From contig CALCNB010000325.1 in NCBI GenBank assembly GCA_937897785.1, forward strand, positions 1-6,725: DNA of 6,725 nucleotides, written 5' to 3'. Position 1 is the first letter of the stretch. Each line of letters opens with the position of its first letter. The translations under genes and the position numbers were made by a program. Origin of the DNA: an uncultured Cellvibrionales bacterium. Lineage in GTDB: Bacteria > Pseudomonadota > Gammaproteobacteria > Pseudomonadales > UBA7434. Shown here in pieces: positions 6,405 to 6,725 of the stretch. The notes under the pieces were generated by a model that had not been told where the DNA came from, ran no database searches, and saw nothing but the letters and a program-made list of their open reading frames with translations.

Positions 6405-6725
6405 TTAACTTTGCGCTAAGCCCTCTGGCAAAGTCATTATATAGTCTTTGATTTCATCACGCACCCGTCGGTAATGTACCATTGCTTCTTCGTGGTTCGC
6501 CGCGTCAACAGCTAACTTTGGCGGGTCATCAAAGCCTCGATGGATTCGCTGAGTGTCGCCGATAAATACGGGACAATGCTCGTCGGCATGGCCGCATACT
6601 GTGACCACAACATCAAAAGATTGCTGGGCCAATTCATCCAAGCGTTCACTGCGGTGCTGGCTAATATCAATGTCGAGCTCGGCCATCGCCTCTACTGCAA
6701 AAGGGTTTAAACCATGACACTCAAT
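6405..6725 (-). CDS. arsC: Thioredoxin-coupled arsenate reductase (LMW-PTPase fold), 5' end cut off
   Basis: The frame runs from the right edge to TAA at 6405-6407, giving 106 visible residues; a start within the window at 6684-6686 would be an internal Met. The visible part begins HGLNPFAVEAM, continues DIDISQHRSERLDEL, then the diagnostic VVTVCGHADEHCPVF and GFDDPPK, and a C-terminal helix YRRVRDEIKDYI. The C-x6-C pair corresponds to Cys82 and Cys89 of the Staphylococcus aureus pI258 ArsC family, which pass a disulfide to thioredoxin after reducing arsenate to arsenite. The N-terminal P-loop cysteine (CTGNSCRS type) must lie beyond the edge. The low-molecular-weight tyrosine phosphatase relatives lack this cysteine pair, which favours arsenate reductase. 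A partner arsenite exporter or ArsR is not in the window. Confidence 0.88.
   Translation of the reverse strand: MECHGLNPFAVEAMAELDIDISQHRSERLDELAQQSFDVVVTVCGHADEHCPVFIGDTQRIHRGFDDPPKLAVDAANHEEAMVHYRRVRDEIKDYIMTLPEGLAQS

Overview
The window looks like chromosome of a gammaproteobacterium with about 45% G+C, probably marine. The Dxs and IspA sequences resemble those of Pseudomonas and Oceanospirillum relatives. The order [pomA remnant] <- / -> xseB - ispA - dxs matches the conserved neighbourhood seen in Vibrio cholerae and Shewanella, where pomAB is divergent from xseB-ispA-dxs. RibA also sits near dxs in Pseudomonas. There are no rRNA or tRNA genes, CRISPR arrays or recognisable insertion sequences.

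Left end (1 to about 590): an AT-rich stretch (about 33% G+C by hand count, against about 42% in the next 190 bases) that does not belong with the conserved block. It holds the 3' end of an unrecognised plus-strand gene. Facing it is a minus-strand reading frame whose first 70 residues are clearly the N-terminus of the sodium-type flagellar stator protein PomA, while the remaining 130 or so residues look like the C-terminal part of a TraB/PrgY (TIKI-type) domain protein. The rest of pomA and all of pomB are missing from the window. Either foreign DNA inserted into pomA, or a deletion joined two genes, or two sequences were joined in assembly. This is the most noteworthy point of the window.

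Middle (793 to 4415): an intergenic region with divergent promoters, then the isoprenoid precursor cluster xseB (exonuclease VII small subunit), ispA (farnesyl diphosphate synthase, overlapping xseB by 11 bases) and dxs (1-deoxy-D-xylulose-5-phosphate synthase). Dxs makes the first MEP-pathway intermediate and IspA condenses the pathway's C5 products into C15 farnesyl diphosphate.

Right (4452 to 6725): three minus-strand genes. ribA (GTP cyclohydrolase II, first step of riboflavin synthesis) converges on dxs, starts with TTG and has its own extended -10 promoter. Upstream of it lies a probable two-gene unit: a thioredoxin-type arsenate reductase gene (5' end cut by the window edge) followed 35 bases later by a membrane-anchored PQQ-dependent sugar (sorbosone-type) dehydrogenase. 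Apart from the pomA/TraB junction the genes look intact and ordinary, with all the catalytic motifs I could check in place.
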